DNA of 64,000 nucleotides, taken from the NCBI GenBank assembly GCA_963920705.1, contig CAWUCO010000077.1, positions 38,501 to 102,500 of the forward strand, given 5' to 3'. The position numbers and the translations under genes were made by a program. Below are positions 28,850 through 42,100 of the stretch, in pieces; positions within the stretch are counted from its first letter, which is position 1; each line of letters opens with the position of its first letter. Below the pieces are notes generated by a model. It did no database searches and was not told the origin of the DNA. It worked only from the letters and a program-made list of their open reading frames with translations. The DNA is from Odiellus spinosus. Taxonomy: Eukaryota > Arthropoda > Arachnida > Opiliones > Phalangiidae.

Positions 28850-30150
28850 ACACGACGCGAAAAAAACGGTGCGAAAAACACTGTTCGAAAAACACGATTC
28901 GAAAAACACGATTCGAAAAACACGATTCGAAAAACACGATTCAAAAAGCACGATTCGAAAAACACGATTCAAAAAGCACGATTCGAAAAACACGATTCGA
29001 AAAACACGATTCAAAAAGGACGATTCGAAAAACACGATTCGAAAAAAACGATTCGAAGAAAAGGATTCAATAAAGAGGACTCTAAAAACAGGATTCGAAA
29101 AACAGGATTCGAAAAACACGATTCGAAAAACACGATTCGAAAAACACGAATCGAAAAACACGATTCGAAAAGCAAGATTCGAAAAACATGATTCGAAAAA
29201 ACCGATTAGAAAAAAACGATTCGAAAAAACCGATTCGAAAAACAGGATTCGAAAAACAGGATTCCATAAAGAGGACTCGAAAAACAGGATTCGAAAAACA
29301 CGATTCGAAAAACACGATTCGAAAAACACGATTCGAAAAACACGAATCGAAAAACACGATTCGAAAAGCAAGATTCGAAAAAAACGATTCGAAAAAACCG
29401 ATTCGAAAATACGATTCGAAAAACACGATTCGAAAAGCACGATTCGAAAAACACGATTCGAAAAAAACGATTCGAAAAACACGATTCGAAAAACCCGATT
29501 CGAAAAACCCGATTCGAAAAAACCGATTCGAAAAAACCGATTCGAAAAACAAGATTCGAAAAACAGGATTCCATAAAGAGGACTCGAAAAACACGATTCG
29601 AAAAACACGATTCGAAAAACACGATTCGAAAAACACGATTCGAAAAACACGATTCGAAAAACACGATTCAAAAAGCACGATTCGAAAAACACGATTCGAA
29701 AAACACGATTCGAAAAACACGATTCGAAAAACACGATTCGAAAAACACGATTCGAAAAACACGATTCGAAAAGCACGATTCGAATAACATGATTCGAAAA
29801 AAACGATTAGAAAAAAACGATTCGAAAAAACCGATTCGAAAAACAGGATTCGAAAAACAGGATTCCATAAAGAGGACTCGAAAAACAGGATTCGAAAAAC
29901 ACGATTCGAAAAACACGATTCGAAAAACACGATTCGAAAAACACGATTCGAAAAACACGATTCGAAAAGCACGATTCGAAAAACACGATTCAAAAAGCAC
30001 GATTCGAAAAACACGATTCGAAAAACACGATTCAAAAAGCACGATTCGAAAAACACGATTCGAAAAAAACGATTCGAAAAACACGATTCGCAAAACACGA
30101 TTCGCAAAACACGATTCGAAAAACATGATTCGAAAAACACGATTCGAAAA
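28850..30150. repeat. Zone B of the 14-bp array: AAAAAACGATT and CCATAAAGAGG units
   Basis: ACGCGT units disappear here. The stretch mixes standard TTCGAA units with runs having a longer A-tract (AAAAAAACGATTCG, AAAAAACCGATTCG), units ending in GCACG, and a diverged pair with GGATTCCATAAAGAGGACTC. That pair recurs near 29,260, 29,567 and 29,860. It corresponds to the AATTTCATAAAGAGG pair of zone A, so both descend from one ancestral diverged pair. Confidence 0.75.
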
Positions 30151-33100
30151 ACACGATTCGAGAATTTCGATTCGAAAAACCCGATTCAAAAAACACGATT
30201 CGTAAAACCCGATTCGAAAAACCCGATTCGAAAAACCCGATTCGAAAAACATGATTCGAAAAACACGATTCGAAAAACACGATTCGAAAAACACGATTCG
30301 AAAACAGGATACGAAAAACACGACTCGAAAAACATGATTCGAAAAACAGGATTCGAAAAACAGGATTCGAAAAACACGATTCGAAAATAACGATTCGAAA
30401 ATCACGATTCGAAAAACACGATTCGAAAAACACGATTCTAAAAACACGATTCGAAAAACACGATTCGCAAAACACGATTCGCAAAACACGATTCGCAAAA
30501 CACGATTCGCAAAACACGATTCGCAAAACACGATTCGCAAAACACGATTCGAAAAACACGATTCGCAAAACACGATTCGAAAGTCACGATTCGAAAAACA
30601 CGATTCGAAAAACACGATTCGAAAAACCCGATTCGAAAAACCCGTTTCGAAAAACCACATTCGAAAAACACAATTCGTAAAACACGATTCGAAAAACAGG
30701 ATTCGAAAAACAGGAATCGAAAAACAGGATGCGAAAAATAGGAGGCGAAAACAGGAAGCGAAAAACAGGATGCGAAAAACAAGATGCGAAAAACAAGATG
30801 CGAAAAACAGGATGCGAAAAACAGGATGCGAAAAACAGGATGGGAAAAACACGATTCGAAAAATAGGATGGGAAAAACACGATTCGAAAAACACGATTCG
30901 AAAAACCCAATTCGAAAAACATGATTCGAAAAACACGATTCGAAAAACACGATTCGAAAAACACGATTCGAAAACAGGATACGAAAAACACGACTCGAAA
31001 AACATGATTCGAAAAACAGGATTCGAAAAACAGGATTCGAAAAACACGATTCGAAAATAACGATTCGAAAATCACGATTCGAAAAACACGATTCGAAAAA
31101 CACGATTCGAAAAACACGATTCGAAAAACACGATTCGAAAAACACGATTCGCAAAACACGATTCGCAAAACACGATTCGCAAAACACGATTCGCAAAACA
31201 CAATTCGAAAAACACGATTCGCAAAACACAATTCGAAAAACACGATTCGAAAGTCACGATTCGAAAAACACGATTCGAAAAACACGATTCGAAAAACCCG
31301 ATTCGAAAAACCACATTCGAAAAACACAATTCGTAAAACACGATTCGAAAAACAGGATTCGAAAAACAGGATTCGAAAAACAGGATGCGAAAAATAGGAG
31401 GCGAAAACAGGAAGCGAAAAACAGGATGCGAAAAACAAGATGCGAAAAACAGGATGCGAAAAACAGGATGCGAAAAACAGGATGCGAAAAACAGGATGGG
31501 AAAAACACGATTCGAAAAACAGGATGGGAAAAACACGATTCGAAAAACACGATTCGAAAAGCACGATTCGAAAAACACGATTCGAAAAAAACGATTCGAA
31601 AAACACGATTCGAAAAACACGATTCGAAAAACACGATTCGCATAACACGATTCGCAAAACACGATTCGAAAAACATGGTTCGAAAAACACGATTCGAAAA
31701 ACACGATTCGAAAACACGATTCAAGAATTTCGATTCGAAAAACCCGATTCGAAAAACACGATTCGTAAAACCCGATTCGAAAAACCCGATTCGAAAAACC
31801 CGATTCGAAAATCACGATTCGAAAATCACGATTCGAAAAACACGATTCGAAAAAAACGATTCGAAAAACACGATTCGAAAAACACGATTCGAAAAACCCG
31901 ATTCGAAAATCACGATTCGAAAATCACGATTCGAAAAACACGATTCAAAAACACGATTCGAAAAACACGATTCGAAAAACACGATTCGAAAAACACGATT
32001 CGAAAAACACGATTCGAAAAACACGATTCGAAGAACACGATTCGAAAAAATCGATTCGCAAAACACGATTCGCAAAACACGATTCGCAAAACACGATTCG
32101 CAAAACACGATTCGCAAAACACAATTCGAAAAACACGATTCGCAAAACACGATTCGCAAAACACGATTCGCAAAACACGATTCGCAAAACACAATTCGAA
32201 AAACACGATTCGCAAAACACAATTCGAAAAACACGATTCGAAAGTCACGATTCGAAAAACACGATTCGAAAAACACGATTCGAAAAACCCGATTCGAAAA
32301 ACCCGATTCGAAAAACCACATTCGAAAAACACAATTCGTAAAACACGATTCGAAAAACAGGATTCGAAAAACAGGATTCGAAAAACAGGATGCGAAAAAT
32401 AGGAGGCGAAAACAGGAAGCGAAAAACAGGATGCGAAAAACAAGATGCGAAAAACAGGATGCGATAAACAGGATGCGAAAAACAGGATGGGAAAAACACG
32501 ATTCGAAAAATAGGATGGGAAAAACCCGATTCGAAAAACATGATTCGAAAAACCCGATTCGAAAAACATGATTCGAAAAACACGATTCGAAAAACACGAT
32601 TCGAAAAACACGATTCGAAAAACACGACTCGAAAAACATGATTCGAAAAACAGGATTCGAAAAACAGGATTCGAAAAACACGATTCGAAAATAACGATTC
32701 GAAAATCACGATTCGAAAAACACGATTCGAAAAACACGATTCGAAAAACACGATTCGAAAAACACGATTCGAAAAACACGATTCGCAAAACACGATTCGC
32801 AAAACACGATTTGCAAAACACGATTCGCAAAACACAATTCGAAAAACACGATTCGCAAAACACAATTCGAAAAAAACCGATTCGAAAGTCACGATTCGAA
32901 AAACACGATTCGAAAAACACGATTCGAAAAACCCGATTCGAAAAACCCGATTCGAAAAACCACATTCGAAAAACACAATTCGTAAAACACGATTCGAAAA
33001 ACAGGATTCGAAAAACAGAATTCGAAAAACAGGAGGCGAAAACAGGAAGCGAAAAACAGGATGCGAAAAACAAGATGCGAAAAACAGGATCCGAAAAACA

Positions 33101-33193
33101 AGATGCGAAAAACAGGATGGGAAAAACACGATTCGAAAAACACGATTCGAAAAACACGATTCGAAAAGCACGATTCGAAAAACACGATTCGAA
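30150..33193. repeat. Zone C of the 14-bp array: TTCGCAAAAC runs with 0.6-1.0 kb higher-order blocks
   Basis: This zone has runs of ACACGATTCGCAAA units followed by GGATGCG, AGGAGGCG, AGGAAGCG and GGATGGG units. The AGGAGGCGAAAACAGGAAGCG marker recurs at 30,740, 31,396, 32,401 and 33,031, that is after 656, 1,005 and 630 bp, each time flanked by the same order of unit types. The zone ends where the last TTCGAA runs straight into the 100-bp satellite. Confidence 0.8.
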
Positions 33194-36100
33194 TTCATAA
33201 TTTTTGATGTTAACAGCTGTGGCAGCCGCACTTGATTCAGTCAAATCTCTACATTTTTACCAGTGCCCTTTAATCCAAATTAAAATTAATTTTTTCATAA
33301 TTTTTGATGTTAATGGCTGCGGCAGCCGCACTTGATTCAGTCAAATCTCTACATTTTTACCAGTGCCCTTTAATCACAATTAAAATTAATTTTTTCATAA
33401 TTTTTGATGTTAATAGCTGCGACAGCCGCATTTGATCAGTCAAATCTCTAAATTTTTACCAGTGCCCTTTAATCCCAATTATAATAATTGTTTTCATCAT
33501 TTTTGATGTTAATAGCTGCGGCAGCCTCACTTGATTCAGTCAAATCTCTACAATTTTACCAGTGCAATTTAATTACAAATATAATTAATTTTTTCATAAT
33601 TTTTGATGTTAATAGCTGCGACAGCCGCATTTGATTCAGTTAAATCTCTACATTTTTACCAGTGCCCTTTAATCCCAATTATAATAATTGTTTTCATCAT
33701 TTTTGATGTTAATGGCTGCGGCAGCCGCACTTGATTCAGTCAAATCTCTACATTTTTACCAGTGCATTTTAATTACAAATAAAATTAATTTTTTTCATAA
33801 TTTTTGATTTAATAGCTGCGGCAGCCTCACTTGATTCAGTCAAATCTCTACAATTTTACCAGTGCAATTTAATTACAAATAAAATTAATTTTTTCATAAT
33901 TTTTGATGTTAACAGCTGTGGCAGCCGCACTTGATTCAGTCAAATCTCTACATTTGTACCAGTGCCCTTTAATCCAAATTAAAATTAATTTTTTCATAAT
34001 TTTTGATGTTAATGGCTGCGGCAGCCGCACTTGATTCAGTCAAATCTCTACATTTTTACCAGTGCCCTTTAATCACAATTAAAATTAATTTTTTCATAAT
34101 TTTTGATGTTAATAGCTGTGACAGCCGCATTTGATTCAGTCAAATCTCTACATTTTTACCAGTGTCCTTTAATCCCAATTAAAATTAATTTTTTTCATAA
34201 TTTTTGATGTTAATAGCTGCGGCAGCCTCACTTGATTCAGTCATATCTCTACATTTTTACCAGTGCCCTTTAATCCCAATTAAAATTAATTTTTTCATAA
34301 TTATTTTATGTTAATAGCTGCGGCAGCCTCACTTGATTCAGTCAAATCTCTACAATTTTACCAGTGCCCTTTAATCCCAATTAAAATTAATTTTTTCATA
34401 ATTTTTGATGTTAATAGCTGCGGCAGCCGCACTTGATTCAGTCAAATCTCTACATTTTTACCAGTGCCCTTTAATCCCAATTAAAATTAATTTTTTCATA
34501 ATTTTTGATGTTAATAGCTGCGGCAGCCTCACTTGATTCAGTCAAATCTCTACAATTTTACCAGTGCAATTTAATTACAAATAAAATTAATTTTTTCATA
34601 ATTTTTGATGTTAATAGCTGCGACAGCCGCATTTGATTCAGTTAAATCTCTACATTTTTACCAGTGCACTTTAATCCCAATTATAATAATTGTTTTCATC
34701 ATTTTTTGATGTTAATGGCTGCGGCAGCCGCACTTGATCAGTTAAATCTCTACATTTTTACCAGTGTCCTTTAATCCCAATTAAAATTAATTTTTTTCAT
34801 AATTTTTGATGTTAATAGCTGCGGCAGCCTCACTTGATTCAGTCAAATCTCTACATTTTTACCAGTGCCCTTTAATCCCAATTAAAATTAATTTTTTCAT
34901 AATTATTTTATGTTAATAGCTGCGGCAGCCTCACTTGATTCAGTCAAATCTCTACAATTTTACCAGTGCCCTTTAATCCCAATTAAAATTAATTTTTTCA
35001 TAATTTTTGATGTTAAAAGCTGCGGCAGCCGCATTTGACTCAGTCAAATCTCTACATTTTTTCCAGTGACCTTTAATCCCAATTATAATAATTTTTTTCA
35101 TCATTTTTGATGTTAATGGCTGTGGCAGCCGCACTTGATCAGTCAAATCTCTACATTTTTACCTGTGTCCTTTAATCCCAATTAAAATTATTTTTTTTCA
35201 TAATTTTTGATGTTAATAGCTGCGGCAGCCTCACTTGATTCAGTCAAATCTCTACATTTTTACCAGTACCATTTAATCCCAATTAAAATTAATTTTTTCA
35301 TAATTTTTGATGTAAATAGCTGCGGCAGCCGCACTTGATTCAGTCAAATCTTTACATTTTAACCAGTGCCCTTTAATCCCAATTAAAATTAATTTTTTTG
35401 TAATTTTTGATGTTAATACCTCCGGCAGCCGCACTTGATTCAGTCAAATCTCTATATTTTTACCAGTGCCCTTTAATTCCAATTTAAATTAATTTTTTCA
35501 TAATTTTTGATGTAAATAGCTGCGGCAGCCGCACTTGATTCAGTCAAATCTCTACATTTTAACCAGTGTCCTTTAATCCCAATTAAAATTAATTTTTTTC
35601 ATAATTTTTGATGTTAATAGCTGCGGCAGCCTCACTTGATTCAGTCAAATCTCTACAATTTTACCAGTGCAATTTAATTAAAAATAAAATTAATTTTTTC
35701 ATAATTTTTGATGTTAACAGCTGTGGCAGCCGCACTTGATTCAGTCAAATCTCTACATTTTTACCAGTGCCCTTTAATCCAAATTAAAATTAATTTTTTC
35801 ATAATTTTTGATGTTAATGGCTGCGGCAGCCGCACTTGATTCAGTCAAATCTCCACATTTTTACCAGTGCCCTTTAATCACAATTAAAATTAATTTTTTC
35901 ATAATTTTTGATGTTAATAGCTGCGACAGCCGCATTTGATTCAGTCAAATCTCTACATTTTTACCAGTGCCCTTTAATCCCAATTATAATAATTGTTTTC
36001 ATCATTTTTGATGTTAATGGCTGCGGCAGCCGCACTTGATTCAGTCAAATCTCTACATTTTTACCAGTGCCCTTTAATCCCAATTAAATTTTTTTTTCAT

Positions 36101-39100
36101 TATTTTTGATGTTAATACCTCCGGCAGCCGCACTTGATTCAGTCAAATCTCTATATTTTTACCAGTGCCCTTTAATCCCAAATAAAATAATTTTTTTCAT
36201 CATTTTTGATGTTAATAGCTGCGGCAGGCAAACTTGATTCAGTCAAATCTCTACATTTTTACCAGTGCCCTTTAATCCCAATTATAATAATTTTTTTCAT
36301 AATTTTTGATGTTAATAGCTGCGGCAGCCGCACTTGATTCAGTCAAATCTCTACATTTTTACCAGTGCAATTTAATTACAAATAAAATTAATTTTTTTCA
36401 TAATTTTTGATGTTAATGGCTGCGGCAGCCGCACTTGATTCAGTCAAATCTCTACATTTTTACCAGTGCCATTTAATCACAATTAAAATTAATTTTTTCA
36501 TAATTTTAGATGTTAATAGCTGCGACAGCCGCATTTGATTCAGTCAAATCTGTACATTTTTACCAGTGCCCTTTATTCCCAATTAAAATTAATTTTTTTG
36601 TAATTTTTGATGTTAATGCCACCTGCTGCCGCAACTAATTCAGTCAAATCTCTACATTTTTACCAGTGCCCTTTAATCCCAATTTAAATTAATTTTTTCA
36701 TAATTTTTGATGTTAATAGCTGCGGGAGCCGCACTTGATTCAGTCAAATCTCTACATTTTTCCCAGTGCCCTTTAATCCCAATTAAAATTAATTTTTTCA
36801 TAATTATTTTATGTTAATAGCTGCGGCAGCCTCACTTGATTCAGACAAATCTCTACATTTTTACCAGTGTCCTTTAATTACAATTAAAATTAATTTTTTC
36901 ATAATTTTTGTTGTTAATAGCTTCGGCAGCCGCATTTGACTCAGTCAAATATCTACATTTTTTCCAGTGACCTTTAATCCCAATTATTATAATTTTTTTC
37001 ATCATTTTTGATGTTATTGGCTATGGCAGCCGCACTTGATCAGTCAAATCTCTACATTTTTACCAGTGTCCTTTAATCCCAATTAAAATTATTTTTTTTC
37101 ATAATTTTTGATGTTAATAGCTGCGGCAGCCTCACTTGATTCAGTCAAATCTCTACATTTTTACCAGTGTCCTTTAATCCCAATTATAATAATTTTTTTC
37201 ATCATTTTTGATGTTAATGGCTGCGGCAGCCGCACTTGATCAGTCAAATCTCTACATTTTTACCAGTGTCCTTTAATCCCAATTAAAATTAATTTTTTTC
37301 ATAATTTTTGATGTTAATAGCTGCGGCAGCCTCACTTGATTCAGTCAAATCTCTACATTTTTACCAGTACCCTTTAATCCCAATTAAAATTAATTTTTTC
37401 ATAATTTTTGATGTAAATAGCTGCGGCAGCCGCACTTGATTCAGTCAAATCTTTACATTTTAACCAGTGCCCTTTAATCCCAATTAAAATTAATTTTTTT
37501 GTAATTTTTGATGTTAATACCTCCGGCAGCCGCACATGATTCAGTCAAATCTCTATATTTTTACCAGTGCCCTTTAATAAGAATTAAAATAATTTTTTCA
37601 TAATTTTTGATGTAAATAGCTGCGGCAGCCGCACTTGATTCAGTCAAATCTCTACATTTTAACCAGTGTCCTTTAATCCCAATTAAAATTAATTTTTTTC
37701 ATAATTTTTGATGTTAATAGCTGCGGCAGCCTCACTTGATTCAGTCAAATCTCTACAATTTTACCAGTGCAATTTAATTAAAAATAAAATTAATTTTTTC
37801 ATAATTTTTGATGTTAACAGCTGTGGCAGCCGCACTTGATTCAGTCAAATCTCTACATTTTTACCAGTGCCCTTTAATCCAAATTAAAATTAATTTTTTC
37901 ATAATTTTTGATGTTAATGGCTGCGGCAGCCGCACTTGATTCAGTCAAATCTCCACATTTTTACCAGTGCCCTTTAATCCCAATTAAATTTTTTTTTCAT
38001 TATTTTTGATGTTAATACCTCCGGCAGCCGCACTTGATTCAGTCAAATCTCTATATTTTTACCAGTGCCCTTTAATCCCAAATAAAATAATTTTTTTCAT
38101 CATTTTTGATGTTAATAGCTGCGGCATGCAAACTTGATTCAGTCAAATCTCTACATTTTTACCAGTGCCCTTTAATCCCAATTAAAATTAATTTTTTCAT
38201 AATTTTTTATGTTAATAGCTGCGGCAGCCGCACTTGTTTCCAGTCAAATCTCTACATTTTTACCAGTGCCCTTTATTCCCAATTAAAATTAATTTTTTTG
38301 TAATTTTTGATGTTAATGCCACCTGCTGCCGCAACTAATTCAGTCAAATCTCTACATTTTTACCAGTGCCCTTTAATCCCAATTTAAATTAATTTTTTCA
38401 TAATTTTTGATGTTAATAGCTGCGGGAGCCGCACTTGATTCAGTCAAATCTCTACATTTTTCCCAGTGCCCTTTAATCCCAATTAAAATTAATTTTTTCA
38501 TAATTATTTTATGTTAATAGCTGCGGCAGCCTCACTTGATTCAGACAAATCTCTACATTTTTACCAGTGTCCTTTAATTACAATTAAAATTAATTTTTTC
38601 ATAATTTTTGTTGTTAATAGCTTCGGCAGCCGCATTTGACTCAGTCAAATATCTACATTTTTTCCAGTGACCTTTAATCCCAATTATTATAATTTTTTTC
38701 ATCATTTTTGATGTTATTGGCTATGGCAGCCGCACTTGATCAGTCAAATCTCTACATTTTTACCAGTGTCCTTTAATCCCAATTAAAATTATTTTTTTTC
38801 ATAATTTTTGATGTTAATAGCTGCGGCAGCCTCACTTGATTCAGTCAAATCTCTACATTTTTACCAGTGTCCTTTAATCCCAATTATAATAATTTTTTTC
38901 ATCATTTTTGATGTTAATGGCTGCGGCAGCCGCACTTGATCAGTCAAATCTCTACATTTTTACCAGTGTCCTTTAATCCCAATTAAAATTAATTTTTTTC
39001 ATAATTTTTGATGTTAATAGCTGCGGCAGCCTCACTTGATTCAGTCAAATCTCTACATTTTTACCAGTACCCTTTAATCCCAATTAAAATTAATTTTTTC

Positions 39101-42100
39101 ATAATTTTTGATGTAAATAGCTGCGGCAGCCGCACTTGATTCAGTCAAATCTTTACATTTTAACCAGTGCCCTTTAATCCCAATTAAAATTAATTTTTTT
39201 GTAATTTTTGATGTTAATACCTCCGGCAGCCGCACATGATTCAGTCAAATCTCTATATTTTTACCAGTGCCCTTTAATAAGAATTAAAATAATTTTTTCA
39301 TAATTTTTGATGTAAATAGCTGCGGCAGCCGCACTTGATTCAGTCAAATCTCTACATTTTAACCAGTGTCCTTTAATCCCAATTAAAATTAATTTTTTTC
39401 ATAATTTTTGATGTTAATAGCTGCGGCAGCCTCACTTGATTCAGTCAAATCTCTACAATTTTACCAGTGCAATTTAATTAAAAATAAAATTAATTTTTTC
39501 ATAATTTTTGATGTTAACAGCTGTGGCAGCCGCACTTGATTCAGTCAAATCTCTACATTTTTACCAGTGCCCTTTAATCCAAATTAAAATTAATTTTTTC
39601 ATAATTTTTGATGTTAATGGCTGCGGCAGCCGCACTTGATTCAGTCAAATCTCCACATTTTTACCAGTGCCCTTTAATCCCAATTAAATTTTTTTTTCAT
39701 TATTTTTGATGTTAATACCTCCGGCAGCCGCACTTGATTCAGTCAAATCTCTATATTTTTACCAGTGCCCTTTAATCCCAAATAAAATAATTTTTTTCAT
39801 CATTTTTGATGTTAATAGCTGCGGCATGCAAACTTGATTCAGTCAAATCTCTACATTTTTACCAGTGCCCTTTAATCCCAATTAAAATTAATTTTTTCAT
39901 AATTTTTTATGTTAATAGCTGCGGCAGCCGCACTTGTTTCCAGTCAAATCTCTACATTTTTACCAGTGCCCTTTAATCCAAATTAAAATCAATTTTTTCA
40001 AAATTTTTATGTTAATAGCTGCGGAAGCCGCACTTGATTCAGTCAAATCTCTACATTTTTACCAGTGCAATTTAATTACAAATAAATTAATTTTTTTCAT
40101 AATTTTTGATGTTAATGGCTGCGGCAGCCGCACTTGATTCAGTCAAATCTCTACATTTTTACCAGTGCCCTTTAATCACAATTAAAATTAATTTTTTCAT
40201 AATTTTTGATGTTAATAGCTGCGACAGCCGCATTTGATTCAGTCAAATCTGTACATATTAACCAGTGCCCTTTATTCCCAATTAAAATTAATTTTTTTGT
40301 AATTTTTGATGTTAATGCCACCGGCTGCCGCAACTAATTCAGTCAAATCTCTACATTTTTACCACTGACCTTTAATCCCAATTTAAATTAATTTTTTCAT
40401 AATTTTTGATGTTAATAGCTGCGGGAGCCGCACTTGATTCAGTCAAATCTCTACATTTTTCCCAGTGCCCTTTAATCCTAATTAAAATTAATTTTTTCAT
40501 AATTTTTGATGTTAATAGCTGCGGCAGCCTCACTTGATTCAGTCAAATCTCTACATTTGTACCAGTGCCCTTTAATCCAAATTAAAATTAATTTTTTCAT
40601 AATTTTTGATGTTAATGGCTGCGGCAGCCGCACTTGATTCAGTCAAATCTCTACATTTTTACCAGTGTCCTTTAATCCCAATTATAATAATTTTTTTCAT
40701 AATTTTTGATGTTAATAGCTGCGGCAGCCTCACTTGATTCAGTCAAATCTCTACAATTTTACCAGTGCAATTTAATTAAAAATAAAATTAATTTTTTCAT
40801 AATTTTTGATGTTAACAGCTGTGGCAGCCGCACTTGATTCAGTCAAATCTCTACATTTTTACCAGTGCCCTTTAATCCAAATTAAAATTAATTTTTTCAT
40901 AATTTTTGATGTTAATGGCTGCGGCAGCCGCACTTGATTCAGTCAAATCTCCACATTTTTACCAGTGCCCTTTAATCCCAATTAAATTTTTTTTTCATTA
41001 TTTTTGATGTTAATACCTCCGGCAGCCGCACTTGATTCAGTCAAATCTCTATATTTTTACCAGTGCCCTTTAATCCCAAATAAAATAATTTTTTTCATCA
41101 TTTTTGATGTTAATAGCTGCGGCATGCAAACTTGATTCAGTCAAATCTCTACATTTTTACCAGTGCCCTTTAATCCCAATTAAAATTAATTTTTTCATAA
41201 TTTTTTATGTTAATAGCTGCGGCAGCCGCACTTGTTTCCAGTCAAATCTCTACATTTTTACCAGTGCCCTTTAATCCCAATTAAAATCAATTTTTTCAAA
41301 ATTTTTATGTTAATAGCTGCGGAAGCCGCACTTGATTCAGTCAAATCTCTACATTTTTACCAGTGCAATTTAATTACAAATAAATTAATTTTTTTCATAA
41401 TTTTTGATGTTAATGGCTGCGGCAGCCGCACTTGATTCAGTCAAATCTCTACATTTTTACCAGTGCCCTTTAATCACAATTAAAATTAATTTTTTCATAA
41501 TTTTTGATGTTAATAGCTGCGACAGCCGCATTTGATTCAGTCAAATCTGTACATATTTACCAGTGCCCTTTATTCCCAATTAAAATTAATTTTTTTGTAA
41601 TTTTTGATGTTAATGCCACCGGCTGCCGCAACTAATTCAGTCAAATCTCTACATTTTTACCACTGACCTTTAATCCCAATTTAAATTAATTTTTTCATAA
41701 TTTTTGATGTTAATAGCTGCGGGAGCCGCACTTGATTCAGTCAAATCTCTACATTTTTCCCAGTGCCCTTTAATCCCAATTAAAATTAATTTTTTCATAA
41801 TTATTTTATGTTAATAGCTGCGGCAGCCTCACTTGATTCAGACAAATCTCTACATTTTTACCAGTGTCCTTTAATTACAATTAAAATTAATTTTTTTCAT
41901 AATTTTTGATGTTAATAGCTGCGGCAGCCTCACTTGATTCAGTCAAATCTCTACATTTGTACCAGTGCCCTTTAATCCAAATTAAAATTAATTTTTTCAT
42001 AATTTTTGATGTTAATGGCTGCGGCAGCCGCACTTGATTCAGTCAAATCTCTACATTTTTACCAGTGTCCTTTAATCCCAATTATAATAATTTTTTTCAT

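Larger units (their letters stand above)
1..28850. repeat. Zone A of the 14-bp array: blocks rich in ACGCGT units
   Basis: In this part, runs of units with the core ACGCGT (ACAGGACGCGTAAA) alternate with runs of TTCGAA units. A typical block runs from TTCGAA units through ACAGGATGCG units and a run of ACGCGT units, then to GGCGCG and GGTGCG units or ACTGTTCG and ACGGTTCG units, and back to TTCGAA units. Such blocks recur roughly every 0.4-1.9 kb. The ACGCGT units contain TAA in one plus-strand register but no stop on the minus strand, which explains why minus-strand frames are longer. The last ACGCG-containing units lie just before 28,860. Confidence 0.85.
1..33193. repeat. 33-kb satellite array of a 14-bp unit (ACACGATTCGAAAA)
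   Basis: The whole stretch is built from a 14-bp unit, consensus ACACGATTCGAAAA, about 2,370 copies, with no unique DNA between them. Recurrent unit types are ACAGGATTCGAAAA, ACAGGACGCGTAAA, ACAGGATGCGAAAA, ACACGGTGCGAAAA, ACACTGTTCGAAAA, ATTACGATTCGAAA and ACACGATTCGCAAA. Nearly every unit keeps a central palindrome (TTCGAA or ACGCGT) followed by an A-tract. The types come in ordered blocks, so there is higher-order structure. The consensus has no stop codon in any of the six frames, and 14 is not divisible by 3, so each strand encodes one 14-residue repeat that is the same in all three frames. Reading frames up to 1,142 codons (minus strand, 16783-20211) therefore arise without selection. 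The array is cut by the window start. Confidence 0.97.

Noticed and set aside
1..33193. CRISPR array
   Set aside because: Units are 14 bp and contiguous, with no unique spacers, and the setting is eukaryotic.
1..33193. Baculovirus-type homologous regions or heat-shock elements, because of the TTCGAA palindromes
   Set aside because: The unit length is wrong, the long imperfect palindromes of such regions are absent, and the TTC and GAA blocks are adjacent instead of being separated by two bases as in heat-shock elements.
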